A stretch of 61,670 nucleotides of DNA. Origin: JAWLHU01 sp049325315 (GTDB taxonomy: Bacteria; Bacillota; Sulfobacillia; Symbiobacteriales; Symbiobacteriaceae). Below, in pieces: positions 61,492 through 61,670 of this stretch. Location: NCBI GenBank assembly GCA_049325315.1, contig JBMONB010000147.1, positions 1-61,670 of the forward strand. Direction: 5' to 3'. Below the pieces are notes generated by a model. It was not told the origin of the DNA, made no database searches, and was given only the letters and a program-made list of their open reading frames with translations. Each line of letters starts with the position of its first letter. Position 1 is the stretch's first letter. Made by a program: the position numbers and the translations under genes.

Positions 61492-61670
61492 CTATGAGAG
61501 GGAGGCCAGCGCCTGGTCCACAATCGCCAGCGCCTGATCTGCCTCCGCCTCGGTGATGATATAGGGCGGCAGCATCCGGAAGACGGTGGATGCGGTCACG
61601 TTCGCCAACAGGCCCAGCTCATGGCACTTGGCCAGCACCGGGGCCCCCGGCTGGGTCAGCTCGAGGCCAA
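61492..61670 (-). CDS. Class III aminotransferase, C-terminal end
   Basis: Only the last 58 or so codons are in the window. They read GLELTQPGAPVLAKCHELGL, then NVTASTVFRMLPPYIITEAE and end in ALAIVDQALASLS. The L-P-P and I-T-x-x-E pattern is that of the small domain of acetylornithine/ornithine-type pyridoxal-phosphate aminotransferases. ArgD would fit the arginine theme, but other class III enzymes (4-aminobutyrate type) end alike. It is cut by the window edge. Confidence 0.8.
   Translation of the reverse strand, partial: GLELTQPGAPVLAKCHELGLLANVTASTVFRMLPPYIITEAEADQALAIVDQALASLS

Overview
The window is GC-rich (about 65 percent by eye), yet the genes are read from strong AAGGAGG-type Shine-Dalgarno sites with frequent GTG and TTG starts. 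The regulators and operators are of Bacillota type: GlnR/TnrA boxes, AhrC/ArgR ARG boxes, PerR-type 7-1-7 boxes, and sigma-A promoters with 16-18 bp spacers. This fits a high-GC Bacillota such as Symbiobacterium; that assignment is inference. I saw no rRNA, tRNA, CRISPR array, insertion sequence or phage gene.

Layout. 1-7.3 kb: an ammonium transporter start under twin GlnR/TnrA boxes, a YunC-like protein, a thioesterase, a GntR regulator coupled to a DUF389 membrane protein, a DUF4367 fragment, a beta-propeller lipoprotein, a copper-amine-oxidase-N-like secreted protein and a bactofilin. 7.4-14.7 kb: carA-carB, panE and argH. 14.7-16.2 kb: an MFS exporter behind a leader peptide and an attenuator-like hairpin. 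16.2-32.3 kb: a three-operon locus for a sulfated saccharide. 32.5-44.4 kb: YitT-like protein, HelD, argG, a metal P-type ATPase with its Fur/PerR-type regulator, an alpha/beta hydrolase, a VOC-DinB fusion and an NfeD/flotillin pair. 44.5-61.7 kb: a catabolic regulon, then the 3' end of a class III aminotransferase.

The arginine genes are scattered, but carAB, argH and argG each carry a tandem ARG-box operator whose two boxes contain the -35 and -10 of a sigma-A promoter, so one ArgR/AhrC protein should repress all three.

The sulfatase locus contains a LacI regulator, two Gfo/Idh/MocA oxidoreductases, a sugar ABC importer without ATPase, two Cys-type sulfatases without signal peptides, a radical-SAM sulfatase maturase, a ROK repressor, a ROK kinase, a DUF4432 epimerase-like protein, a DUF3604 (PHP-like) protein and a TauE/SafE exporter. 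This reads as import of a sulfated sugar, desulfation in the cytoplasm, and oxidation or phosphorylation, with possible export of the sulfur oxyanion.

The 45-61 kb regulon has three transcription units tied together by a near-identical 16-bp operator (45068, 47462 and 60192). One unit ends in a GntR/FCD regulator that probably binds it. The genes are a gamma-class carbonic-anhydrase-like protein, a gamma-glutamyltransferase-family Ntn hydrolase without signal peptide, a peptide ABC importer without ATPases, two M20 peptidases, a MatB-like acyl-CoA synthetase, GlcDEF-like oxidase subunits, a crotonase lacking both hydratase glutamates and a CaiB-type CoA-transferase. Together they suggest uptake and hydrolysis of an N-acylated or gamma-glutamylated compound, followed by CoA activation of the released acid. 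The substrate is unknown.
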